NCBI GenBank assembly: GCA_045642925.1
Contig: JAZUJW010000013.1
Location: 1-64,000 of the forward strand
From: Firm-04 sp045642925
Lineage (GTDB): Bacteria > Bacillota > Clostridia > Oscillospirales > Ruminococcaceae
Length of the DNA stretch: 64,000 bases
Direction: 5' to 3'
A model generated the notes under the pieces. That model saw only the letters and a program-made list of their open reading frames with translations. It was not told the origin of the DNA and searched no databases. Made by a program: the position numbers and the translations under genes. Positions within the stretch are counted from its first letter, which is position 1. Each line of letters begins with the position of its first letter. Shown in pieces: positions 35,987 through 45,735 of this stretch.

Positions 35987-36686
35987 CAAATGGATCCTGC
36001 ACGGATGTTCTCCGCAAGACCCACAATGCATCCAGACAGCAGAACAACTGATAGAAAAGATCGAAACCATCGGTTTTCTGCCGCTGTTTCAGAATGATAT
36101 CCCGCAGTTTTCCGTGGAGGAATGGACAGTCCCCGAACGCTGGTGGGCGGAGGACAGCCGTCTTGACCCGTGGGCATGGCGGGAACGCATTACTGCGGAA
36201 GGAAACATTGCCTATGGCAAATTTTTCGGAAAAAAGGCCGGATTCATCGCAAAACGATGGATTCCGTACTTTGCAAATGCCCGCCGTGACGGATACGATT
36301 TTGATGCACTCTGGGAGGAAGGAAAAGCGCCCAAACGACAAAAGCAGATCATGGATATCTTCACAGACCACAGTGAAATGATTTCCTACGAATTGAAAAA
36401 TGCCGCAGGATTTGGCAAAGGCGGCGAAAAGAATTTTGACGGCACACTGACTGCCCTGCAAATGCAGCTTTATCTGTGCGTAAAAAGCTTTCGCAGACGC
36501 ATCGGCAAAAATGGTTTGCCATACGGATGGACGATTGCAGTCTATGCAACTCCCGAATCGCTTTGGGGATATGATTTTGTGACGAGTGCATATGCCGAAG
36601 AACCCCAGAGATCCCATGAACGCATCTGCAATCAGCTTTTGGCTCATTTTCCAAACGTCACGCCAAAACAGCTTGTCGGATTCTGA
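35970..36686 (+). CDS. AlkZ-related protein of unknown function
   Basis: 238 residues. It contains W/R-rich blocks (VPERWW, DPWAWRERI, YGKFFGKKAGFI and PYFANARRDGYDF) that I associate with proteins annotated AlkZ-related in Firmicutes. Full AlkZ DNA glycosylases are larger and have a QxQ motif that I do not see, so glycosylase activity is doubtful. AAAAGGAG lies just upstream, and the start overlaps the acetyltransferase gene, so the two are coupled at the end of the MoxR operon. Confidence 0.55.
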   Translation: METENNKWILHGCSPQDPQCIQTAEQLIEKIETIGFLPLFQNDIPQFSVEEWTVPERWWAEDSRLDPWAWRERITAEGNIAYGKFFGKKAGFIAKRWIPYFANARRDGYDFDALWEEGKAPKRQKQIMDIFTDHSEMISYELKNAAGFGKGGEKNFDGTLTALQMQLYLCVKSFRRRIGKNGLPYGWTIAVYATPESLWGYDFVTSAYAEEPQRSHERICNQLLAHFPNVTPKQLVGF

Positions 36687-36735
36687 ACTGCAACTTTGCC
36701 CAATGTGCACGAAAAAGCATCATGCAGATGTATAG

Positions 36736-36764
36736 TTGCAAAATCAAGCACAATGTGGTATAAT
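36736..36764 (+). promoter_or_regulatory. Promoter of the large membrane protein
   Basis: TTGCAA (36736-36741), 17 bases, TATAAT (36759-36764). Confidence 0.75.
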
Positions 36765-36799
36765 ATCGTTATACTTCGAAATAAAGGAGGCAATGTTGA

Positions 36800-39700
36800 A
36801 TGCTTTTTGATAGTGTCATTGAAACACTATGGGAGCTCAGCCCGATTCCGCTGACGATTTTGTGGCTGACGACACTCTCAAAGAAAAAGAAACAGCAGGA
36901 ATTGCTGACTCGCTTAATGCAGGAAAAACGTCTGCATCCATCTGAAATGATCCATGCGAAGCTCGATGTCCCTGAACAGATTGCGATGCAGTATGCACCG
37001 CCATATTCCCCACCGCCGCAAGCTTCGCCGCCGCCGATGCCGCAGCAAATGAACGTGCCTTCCGCAGCACCGCCGATTCCGAAGATGACTTCCGATGAAC
37101 GCTCTCGTATGAATCCACCGCAGGACGTTTTCGAAGAACCGACACCGCCGCCCAAGACATTCACTGCCTCCGAAATGGTACAACAGCCATCTGTTCCGAC
37201 AAAAACGGATACACCGAAACAGAATGCAGTGTCCCCGCCGTCACCACCATCGCCACCGCAAGATGCATCCCGTGCTTCCTCCATTTCCACGCTTCTGGGT
37301 GTCGGTGTCGGCTGTATCATTCTCGCAGCACTGATTTTTGTACTGACAACATGGAGTTCCTTGTCTGATTTTGGACATCTGCTTGTTCTGGGTGCGGGCA
37401 GCTTCCTCTTTTTCGGGGCATCTGCCATTGCACACAAGCTTCTGCACGTCCGCCGCACCGGTACGGCATTCTTCATTCTCGGTGCCGCCTATCTGCCGAT
37501 CTCCATATGGGCGGCAGGTGCGTTCCATTTGCTCGGTGACGGTCTGGCTGGTGCTGCGAATCCGTTGCTGCTTGGAATCTCTGCTACAGCATTTACGGGC
37601 ATTTCCATACTGGCAACACGTCTGTACAAGCATTCAGTCTGGTCATATCTGTCATTATCCGGCATGGAACTGGCAATCATTTTCCTCAGCCGCGGCATTT
37701 TCTCCGAAAGCTGCTTTTTCCAGCTGACTTCCACCGCAATTCTATGCGCGTACTGCTATGCTGCTCCGCTTCTTGCAGAAAAAACGCCCGCATACATCTC
37801 CAGAACTTTGCAGCCGTTTGCGGTGGCTTCGGCATTTGTATCCATCGTCCTGCTGTTCCTGACAGATTCCTTCAGGGAAATGCCGCTTGGCTTTGCCGCA
37901 CTGCTGAGTTCTGCCTGTTTTCTTGCGCCCTGTGTGGCTGAAACGCTTTCCGCTTTCTCCGCATTCTGCATGGGCGGCACGGCTTTTCTCGGTTTCTGCT
38001 GGATGTTCTACCCGCTGCATACTTCCCTGCTTCCGATGAACACAGCCTGCTTCTACAGCGTGACGGCAATCATGACTGCAATCGTTTTGCTTGTGATGAT
38101 GCTTTCTGACCGGCTGCCGGAACGTACAGTCATCGGCTACAAAATCGTGTTCTCCATTGCAGAATTGTACGCCTGCATATCCACATTCTTCCTGCTGGTC
38201 ACCGATGAATCCATTGATACCCTCTGCGTTTTTGCACTCGGCATTCTGACTGCCGCTGTCCTGATTCCTGCACTGCGGCAAAAAAGAACGCTTTTTCGTG
38301 TTATCACGGCAGGAAATATCTGTGTCCTGACTTTTTCTGCCATTCAGAAATGTATGACATTTTACATTTCCGAAGACGAAATGCAGTTGATTTTTCTTGC
38401 GATCACCATTGCTTCTTTCCTGCTGTCCATTCTGTTTATTGCTGTGAAACCGCTGCGCAGTCTGTTCTCCGATATTCTCTTTCCACTGTGTACAGGAATT
38501 TTCGCCATTGTGTATGACGATTTCGAATATGACCCAACCCACTTGAGCTACTCGCTGTTGTTTTTCCTGATTCTTGGCAATACCGCCGTTTTGTGGTATC
38601 AAGCGATGACAAATGGTTCACGCAAAAAAATACAGTGCATCCCTGCGCTGTTGTGCCCGGCTTCACTCTTTCTGGCATTCGAACTTTGTGTACCGTATTC
38701 CTTCATGGAAGACTGGGACGATGCCCCATCCATCGGAATTTGGATGACGCTCAGCTTTCTGCTGGGCTTCCTTGCGTATTTCCTGACCAAACACCGTTAC
38801 AGAGGCGTGCGGCATTTCTTGTCCATTGTCATGATTGTCCCTGCACTGTTTGTCGGACTCTTTGCATTTGAATATACAAGTGACTATGAACCGATTCCGC
38901 TTTGCTTCATTGCGGCAGCAGCGTCAGGCATTCTTTGGCTGATTTACGCCTCCCATGGCAAAAAAATCCGCAGCGTCATCAGCTTCCTGCTGACAATGCT
39001 GCTTCTGATTCATCCGACCTACTATTTCTTTGATTCACTGGTGTTCGAAGAAGAACAGACATTTCCTTCGCTGATGTTTGCAGGTGTCTGGATTCTGCTG
39101 GCGGGCATTGCGGCAGTATTCGCACAGCGCAAGACCATCTATTTCATTGGTGACCGCGCACTTTGCAACAGTATGGCGGTTTTCACGCCGATTGCAGCAA
39201 TTTGTTACAGTGTGCTCCTGCATTCTGTCAGCACAACCGAATGGTCTACGCTGTTCCTGCTGTTTGCACTGCTTCTGTGCATTCTGGGATGGCTTGTTAC
39301 CAAACCAAAACAAATTCTCCTCCCGACACTTGCCGCAGCATCCTCTCTGGTCTGCTTCGATGCACTGCATATGAACCTCTCACCGATGCAGCCGACCGTC
39401 ATTCTGATTGTCTGTATATTCCTTGCAATGGCAATGTTCTGCTATCTCGGCATTATCTGTCATGAATCCGGTCATCGAAAGGCATGGTCATTGACCATTA
39501 CAGGCGGTCTTGTACCGTTCTGGTTCATGTATGCCCTTTCAGAATCGTCATGGCTGCTTTCGTGGAGTGATATTCGAAAATATACATTTCTCATCCCGCT
39601 GATGTTTGCTGCATACAGCCTCCACTTCCTGTTCCTCCTCAAGAAACCCGAAACACGCAGAACGCTCACAACCATTGCAGGCTTCTTCCTGATGGTGACA

Positions 39701-40168
39701 TTGTGGATGCAGCCGTGGATCAATACCACAGATACATATTGGGATGGAAAACTGCACCTGATTCCCCTGCTGGCATATGGCATTCTGCTGCGTTATCTTT
39801 ACAAAAAACCGACAGGTTCCGTTTGCTTCTTTGTCACCGGCGTATATTCCCTCATTCGCCTTGGTATTGCTGCCATCTCGACCAAAGAATTCCTCGACCT
39901 GACCACGATCATCATTGTATCTGTCGGCGTTCTTGTCGCGGGCTACTTCTGCAAAACGAAAAAATGGTTTATGCTTGGTATCATATCCATGATTTGTGTC
40001 GGCATTTATATGCTCCACGGCGGATTGTTTGAGATTCCGTGGTGGGCAGACCTCATGCTCATCGGCATTCTGTTCATCGGTATGGCTGCAACCAATGAAA
40101 TTTGCAAGCAGCGCGGTGAAACGCTTGGCAAGAAAGCAGGCAGATTCCTGGAAGACTGGGAATGGTAA
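36800..40168 (+). CDS. Large polytopic membrane protein with Pro-rich cytoplasmic linker
   Basis: 1122 residues. The first 40 residues are basic and helical. Residues about 65-150 form a Pro/Ser/Thr-rich low-complexity linker (PPYSPPPQASPPP and similar). From about 165 to the end there are some 25-30 hydrophobic segments with short loops, resembling DUF2157/DUF2339-type or SCO7613-type membrane proteins. No catalytic motif stands out. AAAGGAGG (36783-36790) precedes the ATG, with its own promoter upstream and a strong terminator downstream. Function unknown; it follows the MoxR operon on the same strand but is separately transcribed. Confidence 0.75.
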   Translation: MLFDSVIETLWELSPIPLTILWLTTLSKKKKQQELLTRLMQEKRLHPSEMIHAKLDVPEQIAMQYAPPYSPPPQASPPPMPQQMNVPSAAPPIPKMTSDERSRMNPPQDVFEEPTPPPKTFTASEMVQQPSVPTKTDTPKQNAVSPPSPPSPPQDASRASSISTLLGVGVGCIILAALIFVLTTWSSLSDFGHLLVLGAGSFLFFGASAIAHKLLHVRRTGTAFFILGAAYLPISIWAAGAFHLLGDGLAGAANPLLLGISATAFTGISILATRLYKHSVWSYLSLSGMELAIIFLSRGIFSESCFFQLTSTAILCAYCYAAPLLAEKTPAYISRTLQPFAVASAFVSIVLLFLTDSFREMPLGFAALLSSACFLAPCVAETLSAFSAFCMGGTAFLGFCWMFYPLHTSLLPMNTACFYSVTAIMTAIVLLVMMLSDRLPERTVIGYKIVFSIAELYACISTFFLLVTDESIDTLCVFALGILTAAVLIPALRQKRTLFRVITAGNICVLTFSAIQKCMTFYISEDEMQLIFLAITIASFLLSILFIAVKPLRSLFSDILFPLCTGIFAIVYDDFEYDPTHLSYSLLFFLILGNTAVLWYQAMTNGSRKKIQCIPALLCPASLFLAFELCVPYSFMEDWDDAPSIGIWMTLSFLLGFLAYFLTKHRYRGVRHFLSIVMIVPALFVGLFAFEYTSDYEPIPLCFIAAAASGILWLIYASHGKKIRSVISFLLTMLLLIHPTYYFFDSLVFEEEQTFPSLMFAGVWILLAGIAAVFAQRKTIYFIGDRALCNSMAVFTPIAAICYSVLLHSVSTTEWSTLFLLFALLLCILGWLVTKPKQILLPTLAAASSLVCFDALHMNLSPMQPTVILIVCIFLAMAMFCYLGIICHESGHRKAWSLTITGGLVPFWFMYALSESSWLLSWSDIRKYTFLIPLMFAAYSLHFLFLLKKPETRRTLTTIAGFFLMVTLWMQPWINTTDTYWDGKLHLIPLLAYGILLRYLYKKPTGSVCFFVTGVYSLIRLGIAAISTKEFLDLTTIIIVSVGVLVAGYFCKTKKWFMLGIISMICVGIYMLHGGLFEIPWWADLMLIGILFIGMAATNEICKQRGETLGKKAGRFLEDWEW

Positions 40169-40179
40169 AATGATACCAT

Positions 40180-40230
40180 AAAAAAATCTCCCGCCGAACG
40201 ATTGGTGTTCGGCGGGAGATTATTTATTTC
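40180..40230. terminator. Bidirectional terminator between convergent genes
   Basis: ATCTCCCGCCGAAC and GTTCGGCGGGAGAT form a perfect 14-bp stem with a seven-base loop, an A-run on the left and TATTTATTT on the right. Confidence 0.9.
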
Positions 40231-41009
40231 TTTGCGGTAACAGCAGAATGTTCCTTGATGTACTTCGTCCACTTGATATAGCCATAGGTCGTATTCGTAA
40301 GGTATCCTGCTTTCAGCACAAGCAACACGTACTGTCCTGAAAGAATATTGATAGCAGTTTCCAGTAAGGCACTCAGATACCATGCGACCCACTGTTCCCG
40401 ATAGCGCAGGAGAATGAACACGCCATTGCAAATGCCGACCGCAGTCACACAGGCATCGAGATAGCATACGATGGTTTCCAGTGTTTCGTTGCCATTGAAC
40501 AAATCGGTGGTGATGGGAATGGTTGTGGTGAAGTATCCGACAACCACAGTGAATACGACGATGCCTGTGAGAATCAGTACCTCCATCCATCCGGAAAGCT
40601 TACGGACAACCGTCAGTTCCTCCTGCACTTTGTCAGGATGCTTATGCCAGTTGAAGAAGCTGATAATGTCGATCGGGAGCCAGAAAAAGAGCGTGGAAGC
40701 CATCGTGCTGAAACGGTAGGAAAGTACCACGCATATCAGGATCTCCGTGATTTCGACAAAAACAGAAACGATAAAGTTCCATTTACTTTGCTTGGAAATC
40801 AGCAGTTCACAGAGAATATTGAGAAATGTGTCAGCCAGATACAATCCCATGATAAGCGAACCGTTGACACCATTGACATCCTCTTCCGGAAACAAAAACG
40901 CGAAAATGACTGCCAGAACCAAAATGCTGAAAAACCAGATCTTTTCATAGAGAGAAAAGAAATGCCAGAGGTTTTTACAGCGCATCGAAAAAGACTTTTG
41001 GGTATTCAA
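40224..41009 (-). CDS. pnuC: Nicotinamide riboside transporter PnuC
   Basis: 261 residues with about seven membrane helices and PnuC-typical features (an N-terminal NLWHFFSLYEKIWF segment, a FFNWHKH motif and a YGYIKWTKYIKEH C-terminal tail). It imports nicotinamide riboside for NAD synthesis. The start is TTG at 41009, seven bases after GGAGGT; the first internal ATG is eight codons later. It follows the lipoprotein gene by 27 bases and probably shares its promoter. No NAD riboswitch was recognised upstream. Confidence 0.85.
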   Translation of the reverse strand: MNTQKSFSMRCKNLWHFFSLYEKIWFFSILVLAVIFAFLFPEEDVNGVNGSLIMGLYLADTFLNILCELLISKQSKWNFIVSVFVEITEILICVVLSYRFSTMASTLFFWLPIDIISFFNWHKHPDKVQEELTVVRKLSGWMEVLILTGIVVFTVVVGYFTTTIPITTDLFNGNETLETIVCYLDACVTAVGICNGVFILLRYREQWVAWYLSALLETAINILSGQYVLLVLKAGYLTNTTYGYIKWTKYIKEHSAVTAKK

Positions 41010-41036
41010 AAAAAGACCTCCATATATGTTCGGGAA

Positions 41037-41648
41037 TCAGAAACGAACAGTAATGTCAAGCAAAATATTGTTCTCATAATGAAAGTCGATACTCTGGCTG
41101 TCACTCACACGGTAATATACATAACCATAACCCTCTTTGAAGTTGAGCGGAATTTCTGTCGGGTCACCCAGCAATTTTATCATGGTGGCGTAATGGTCAC
41201 CGATGGTAATGCCGCCGACTTTCATATCGCCATCTTCACGAATAGAAAATTGGGGATCCAGTTCAAAGGTGCAGAACGGTGTGGTCTGGAGGGCTTCCTC
41301 ACTCAGTTTTTCGGTGGTACGGTATTCCAGTGAACCGATTTCTACGCCCTGATACGAGAGAAAATACACTGCGATCTGCAAATTGGCGTCCACATAAACG
41401 CTGTTCGTATCCACCGTGAAATCTTCGCCGAGGTCTGCAAGTGTGCAGGGCATCGAAATCGTGCGGTCACGAATCTGAATATTAGAAATGATATCCTGAT
41501 AGCGTTCATCATTGAAAACGTTCGATACAGTGGAGGAAACATCGCTGCCCGATGTATCAGGTGTATAGTTTTTCCCGTCGCCGCATCCTGTCAGCATACA
41601 GACAGCGGTCAGTACGGCAACAGAAATGCCGCAGATTCTTTTTTTCAT
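41037..41648 (-). CDS. Lipoprotein of unknown function
   Basis: 203 residues beginning with a lipoprotein signal and lipobox LTGC (about residues 19-22). A Ser/Thr-rich linker precedes a globular domain with a TIGDHYATMIKLLGDP motif and a YGYVYYRV segment, which looks like a small beta-rich extracytoplasmic domain. Not recognised further. GGAGGTATTG precedes the ATG. Upstream partner of pnuC in a two-gene operon. Confidence 0.75.
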   Translation of the reverse strand: MKKRICGISVAVLTAVCMLTGCGDGKNYTPDTSGSDVSSTVSNVFNDERYQDIISNIQIRDRTISMPCTLADLGEDFTVDTNSVYVDANLQIAVYFLSYQGVEIGSLEYRTTEKLSEEALQTTPFCTFELDPQFSIREDGDMKVGGITIGDHYATMIKLLGDPTEIPLNFKEGYGYVYYRVSDSQSIDFHYENNILLDITVRF

Positions 41649-41692
41649 ACAATACCTCCGAGTTTTGCCTTTAAAAGGAAACGAATGTCTAT

Positions 41693-41721
41693 ATTATAGC
41701 AGTTTTCTCAGAAAAAGTCAA
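41693..41721 (-). promoter_or_regulatory. Promoter of the lipoprotein-pnuC operon
   Basis: Minus strand: TTGACT (41716-41721), 17 bases, TATAAT (41693-41698). Confidence 0.8.
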
Positions 41722-41831
41722 GGATTCGCAATATCTGGCAGGTGAAGATGTGAAATAGCAATTTATTCTTGCCCGAAATAGAAAGAAACGCAATAACTGA
41801 TAATCTCATTCAAAATACCGCAATAATTTTC

Positions 41832-42003
41832 TTGTGATTGCATCGCAGAAATGATACAATAACAATGTAAAGTTCAGATCATGATTTTACAAGGATGCAT
41901 TGTTTCCCATAACCGAAGGGAATCATTGAAATCTGAAAACCTTTTTCTATCTCCATTTCTTATACAAAAGCGCCGCACGATTTTCGAGCGGCGTTTTTGT
42001 TAT
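41832..42003 (+). ncRNA. Candidate small RNA unit (promoter to terminator)
   Basis: TTGTGA (41832-41837), 17 bases, TACAAT (41855-41860) could start a transcript near 41867. A GC-rich stem (GCGCCGC/GCGGCG, from 41967) followed by TTTTTGTT could end it near 42003. No ribosome site precedes the ATG at 41881, and that reading frame runs through the stem, so coding looks unlikely. The same stem read on the minus strand serves the CotH-like gene. The rest of this 365-base gap holds only the lipoprotein promoter. Confidence 0.35.
41965..42003. terminator. Terminator of the CotH-like gene (bidirectional)
   Basis: CGCCGC paired with GCGGCG, with flanking AAAA and TTTTTG so that both strands end in a T-run. 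It lies 12 bases after the stop of the minus-strand CotH-like gene. Confidence 0.8.
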
Positions 42004-42014
42004 TATTTGATAAA

Positions 42015-43676
42015 TCATTCTGATAAATGCCATTGTTCGTCCATGAACGCGACACGCTTTTGCAGCCATTCTTTCAGAAATGCAGCTGCTTCTTCTTCCG
42101 TTTTGCATTTCGCAGCAGGCGCAGAAAGCTCCTGTGCAAAGGCTTCATTATGGCGGATATTGTCCCATTTATCATAGTTACGGGTAAATGCATCTTTGTA
42201 CTGCGTGCTGTCCGATTCGATCATGTCGACTGCACGAGAGAAAGCACCGCTGTCATACACTTCTGTCCATGTTTTGCGGATAATATCCTGATACCAGTCT
42301 TCATACATAAGAACAGCAAGCCATGGGTTGATGGTCACATATGCGCCGCCGTTCTGCGGGCCGCCATCCACATCAGGCACAATGTTCGCGGCATAGAATC
42401 CATCGCCGTCGATGCAACGGTCTTTGTTGCCCATAGAAGAATCAAAATCCCAAGGTGCTTCAAACGTCAGTTTTTTATTTCCCTCTGCGCTGAAATCGAC
42501 ATCCATATAGAAACTCGACCAGTATATATCCGCATCGCAAGTCAGTTCACTGACAAGGTACATATCTGCAAGGGACTGCACATCAATGACCTGTTCGACC
42601 GCCTGCTGCGGCGTGAGGTCTGTTGTCTGTTCGATGGCGGAATAGTCCGCATTGAATACATATGCAGTGTCTTCATATGCCGCCGAATAAAGGATCTGAT
42701 ACACGTTATTGACATACGAAGCGATAAAATCATGCTGTTCCTGTGAATAAATTTCGTTCTGAATGGAAATGCCGACATCTTTCTTGGGATCCGAATGAAT
42801 CTGCGGCAGACAGGTGATTTTTCGTTTGCCATCATTTCCGCCGTTGCCATCGTATGGAATCAGCGAAGCATTGTCAGCATACTCCACATGGAATTGCTGA
42901 AGCGGATCTTCATTATAAAAATAGCCGTCAAATTCCAGCAGATAGCCGATATCCGTTCCTTGATAATCCTTTTCTGCTTCTGCAATATCAATACGTGCAG
43001 AATGGATCTGCTGCTGTTCGGTCAGAAGATACACACCATAATACTCCTGATTAATATACACTTCCACAAACTGCGCATCTGCCGCATACAGACCATGCGG
43101 TTCCAATATTTCACGGGCAATGGAAAGTGCTGTTTTATCTCTCAGCATAGATGCATCTTTATATTCTGCAAGCAAAAGCCAGTTTTTACACTGTGCGCCG
43201 TCATTCATGCCAAGAAGATTCTGTTTCTCCGTAAATTTCAGACGCAGCGGTTTTTTGTCATATACAGTTGTCCAGTTGCCGCGCACTTTCACTTCCGCTT
43301 CTGCGTTTTCCAGCGTACAATTATTTTCTGCATCAGTCAGCGTAATTTTGCAGGATTCGTAATATGGGGCAGGTGGGATTTCATAATCAGGTGTCCACGA
43401 AGCAATGGCTTCCGCAACGTGTGCCGCAACGGGTTCTGTCACAAACTTCATGACATTTGCATCCTGACTTACAGTTTCAATCGAGATCACAGGCAGTTGG
43501 GCATCTGTCTGTGCAGCGGATGACTCTGCGTCCCCGCGGCTTTCGTTCGTAGATGATGCAGTGGTTTCTGCGTTCTGATTCGATGACTGACCGCTGTCAT
43601 TCGAAGACTGCTGATTGCAGCCACAGAGCAACAAACTCAGCACAGTGGTGACTGCAAAAAAAGTATGCCGTTTCAT
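42015..43676 (-). CDS. CotH-family (kinase-fold) lipoprotein
   Basis: 553 residues starting with a lipoprotein signal (lipobox LCGC) and a Ser/Asn/Thr-rich linker of about 50 residues. The CotH hallmarks follow: EVKVRGNWT, KPLRLKF, WLLLAEYKDASMLRDK and the metal-binding-like PWDFDSSMGN. Bacterial CotH proteins are atypical kinases; Bacillus CotH phosphorylates spore-coat proteins, and ruminococcal relatives also occur in cellulosomal proteins. The lipoprotein form here suggests a surface role, and the substrate is unknown. Own promoter and terminator. Confidence 0.85.
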   Translation of the reverse strand: MKRHTFFAVTTVLSLLLCGCNQQSSNDSGQSSNQNAETTASSTNESRGDAESSAAQTDAQLPVISIETVSQDANVMKFVTEPVAAHVAEAIASWTPDYEIPPAPYYESCKITLTDAENNCTLENAEAEVKVRGNWTTVYDKKPLRLKFTEKQNLLGMNDGAQCKNWLLLAEYKDASMLRDKTALSIAREILEPHGLYAADAQFVEVYINQEYYGVYLLTEQQQIHSARIDIAEAEKDYQGTDIGYLLEFDGYFYNEDPLQQFHVEYADNASLIPYDGNGGNDGKRKITCLPQIHSDPKKDVGISIQNEIYSQEQHDFIASYVNNVYQILYSAAYEDTAYVFNADYSAIEQTTDLTPQQAVEQVIDVQSLADMYLVSELTCDADIYWSSFYMDVDFSAEGNKKLTFEAPWDFDSSMGNKDRCIDGDGFYAANIVPDVDGGPQNGGAYVTINPWLAVLMYEDWYQDIIRKTWTEVYDSGAFSRAVDMIESDSTQYKDAFTRNYDKWDNIRHNEAFAQELSAPAAKCKTEEEAAAFLKEWLQKRVAFMDEQWHLSE

Positions 43677-43713
43677 AAAAAGATACTCCCTTCAGAAAAT
43701 GAGCTGTATTTCG

Positions 43714-43743
43714 ATTATACCATGAAACGGTATTGATTTGCAA
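43714..43743 (-). promoter_or_regulatory. Promoter of the CotH-like gene
   Basis: Minus strand: TTGCAA (43738-43743), 18 bases, TATAAT (43714-43719). Confidence 0.7.
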
Positions 43744-43809
43744 GCTTTCAGCATGATTTTTCAGATAATTCACACACTATGAGAGGCTTTATGAGGTATG
43801 CCTCAAGCA

Positions 43810-45726
43810 TTATGCAGAAGGCGAATCTGCTATGGCAGCATTTTTCTCATAAAGATAAAAGAACATAATCAGATTTTCTCTTGTAGAGTAATTCTTCTCT
43901 GTCATTACAAGATGATAGTTTTCAGAATCACAATAGTCATGTGTGACAACAAAATCGGCTTTCTGATTGTCCAGATAGTCTTTGTTCATTTCTTCGATCT
44001 CATCCAACTCAATATTATAGAAACAAAAATATCGTTCAGGCGGATACACATTTGCAGCCCAGTAAAGTCCCGCATCAGAACCTTGATAATTCAGGATCAC
44101 AGGATTCTCAATTCCTGTACTGCGAATATATTCTGCAAATTTATACTGCGCATATTGTTCTTTGGGGCGCAAAATCTCAGCCGCAGAGGGATTGACATAT
44201 CCAAGCATGATGCCGAGAAAGAGCACACATACAACACCAATGAAGATCGGACTGGTTTTCTCTTTTTGTTTGCGCTGATGAGCTGACTTCTTTTTTGCAA
44301 TTGCTGCCATCAGCCGTTTTCGGTTGGTACTGCAATCCTTTAAGGCAAGAATGAATACGAATACAGCAAATAAAGTTGAAAGTGCCTCTAATTGAAATTT
44401 TTTATACAAAATCAAAATTCCAATCATCAGCAAAGAATATTTGAACGCAAAGAACAATGCTCTGTGCATTTTTACGATTTCTGACCTCATCATTCTTGTA
44501 CACAAAAGGTCAAGACCATACAAAAACAAAATACAGACCAACACAGCGATGATACAAAACAGGAACGAATCTTCCATTCCCCAACACAGTATCACAATGC
44601 AGGAAAGGATCAAAAGGATATGTCTTTTGCGTAATGCGGTATTCTGATGCATCCTGTCACAGAAAAGAAAGAATTCATCTGCCAATTCCTGATGTTTACA
44701 AACAATCAGCATATAGCACTGGGCAAGTGCATACGGCAAAAAGACCATCATCGGCAGATAGGCATAGTCCCATCCGGCAGCAATTGCAAAGAAACAGCAA
44801 TCCGCTGCGATCATCGCATACAAAAGGATCTTCTCATTGAGCGGATTGCATTTTCGCGGAGAGATTGTCAGCAATGCAATGCTCGGAAGCACAAAAGGAA
44901 AAGCATTTAATATATTTGCAATGAGATCGAGCGTAAGTGTGCGGCTGTGTTCTGTACTATATCGAAACAGCAAATTATAAAAATACACTTCAAACAGTGA
45001 ATCAAATGCTTTGTATCCGGCAAAATACAAGATAACAGGCAATGAACCCAGCAGCGTCCCCAACAAAAACAGTCCGGCATAACAAAACAGGTCTTTGAGC
45101 TTCTTTTCACGAATCTGAATTATGCAGAGCGCCACGACCATTCCGAGGAAAAAACCGGTCACAGTATACTTGATCCAAAAGCAGACTGCAAAACAAATTC
45201 CAATCGTAATGACAGCCCAAGGCTTGATTTTAGCCGGATGTTCTTTTCGAAAGTATTTCAGTATCAAATAGAAAGAAACAGAAAGAAACGCCAGCACCAA
45301 TTCTTCACACTGTCCGCCGTTGCACCAATGACTGGAGCAAGCGGTCATCAGCATGGAAAAAGTGGTAATAAGCCAACAAATACGAGGATCATCCACATAG
45401 AGTTTTACGATTTTATGCGAGAAGAAAGTAAAAGCGCTGAACAAAACACTTTCTACAAGATAAATGCCGACAAAACTGCGCTTCGAAATCCATAAAGCGA
45501 TCACATACAGAAAATAATGCATCGGGCCTTTATGTTCATATACATCTCTGTAAAGGACATCACCGCGTAACATACATCGGGCTGTGGTAACAAAACAATT
45601 CAAATCCATATTGGAGTTAAATGAAAATAAAAAGGAATTCTTAGAAGTAAATGCAAGCAGAAAAAAACTAAGAAACGCAGAAATGAAAAGTGGGATTCCA
45701 ATATTGCGCATTTTATTGTTGGTCAT
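43810..45726 (-). CDS. GT-C-type membrane glycosyltransferase
   Basis: 638 residues with about twelve hydrophobic segments. The first loop has a MDLNCFVTTARCMLRGDVLYRDVYEHKGP-like region: the Asp and the DVYEHKGP motif are typical of GT39/GT83-related polyprenyl-phosphate-sugar transferases. A basic linker (KRLMAAIAKKKSAHQRKQKEK) and a short extracellular domain end the protein. It starts nine bases after the GT2 gene stop and is in its operon, so the GT2 probably makes its sugar donor. Confidence 0.75.
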   Translation of the reverse strand: MTNNKMRNIGIPLFISAFLSFFLLAFTSKNSFLFSFNSNMDLNCFVTTARCMLRGDVLYRDVYEHKGPMHYFLYVIALWISKRSFVGIYLVESVLFSAFTFFSHKIVKLYVDDPRICWLITTFSMLMTACSSHWCNGGQCEELVLAFLSVSFYLILKYFRKEHPAKIKPWAVITIGICFAVCFWIKYTVTGFFLGMVVALCIIQIREKKLKDLFCYAGLFLLGTLLGSLPVILYFAGYKAFDSLFEVYFYNLLFRYSTEHSRTLTLDLIANILNAFPFVLPSIALLTISPRKCNPLNEKILLYAMIAADCCFFAIAAGWDYAYLPMMVFLPYALAQCYMLIVCKHQELADEFFLFCDRMHQNTALRKRHILLILSCIVILCWGMEDSFLFCIIAVLVCILFLYGLDLLCTRMMRSEIVKMHRALFFAFKYSLLMIGILILYKKFQLEALSTLFAVFVFILALKDCSTNRKRLMAAIAKKKSAHQRKQKEKTSPIFIGVVCVLFLGIMLGYVNPSAAEILRPKEQYAQYKFAEYIRSTGIENPVILNYQGSDAGLYWAANVYPPERYFCFYNIELDEIEEMNKDYLDNQKADFVVTHDYCDSENYHLVMTEKNYSTRENLIMFFYLYEKNAAIADSPSA

Positions 45727-45735
45727 AATATAAAC

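Noticed and set aside
25571..36686. Integration of the MoxR block as a mobile island
   Set aside because: No integrase, flanking direct repeats or tRNA junction were seen, and base and codon use look like the neighbours.
40224..41700. An NAD- or thiamine-type riboswitch upstream of the pnuC operon
   Set aside because: The space between the promoter and the first start codon is only about 40 bases and shows no matching fold.
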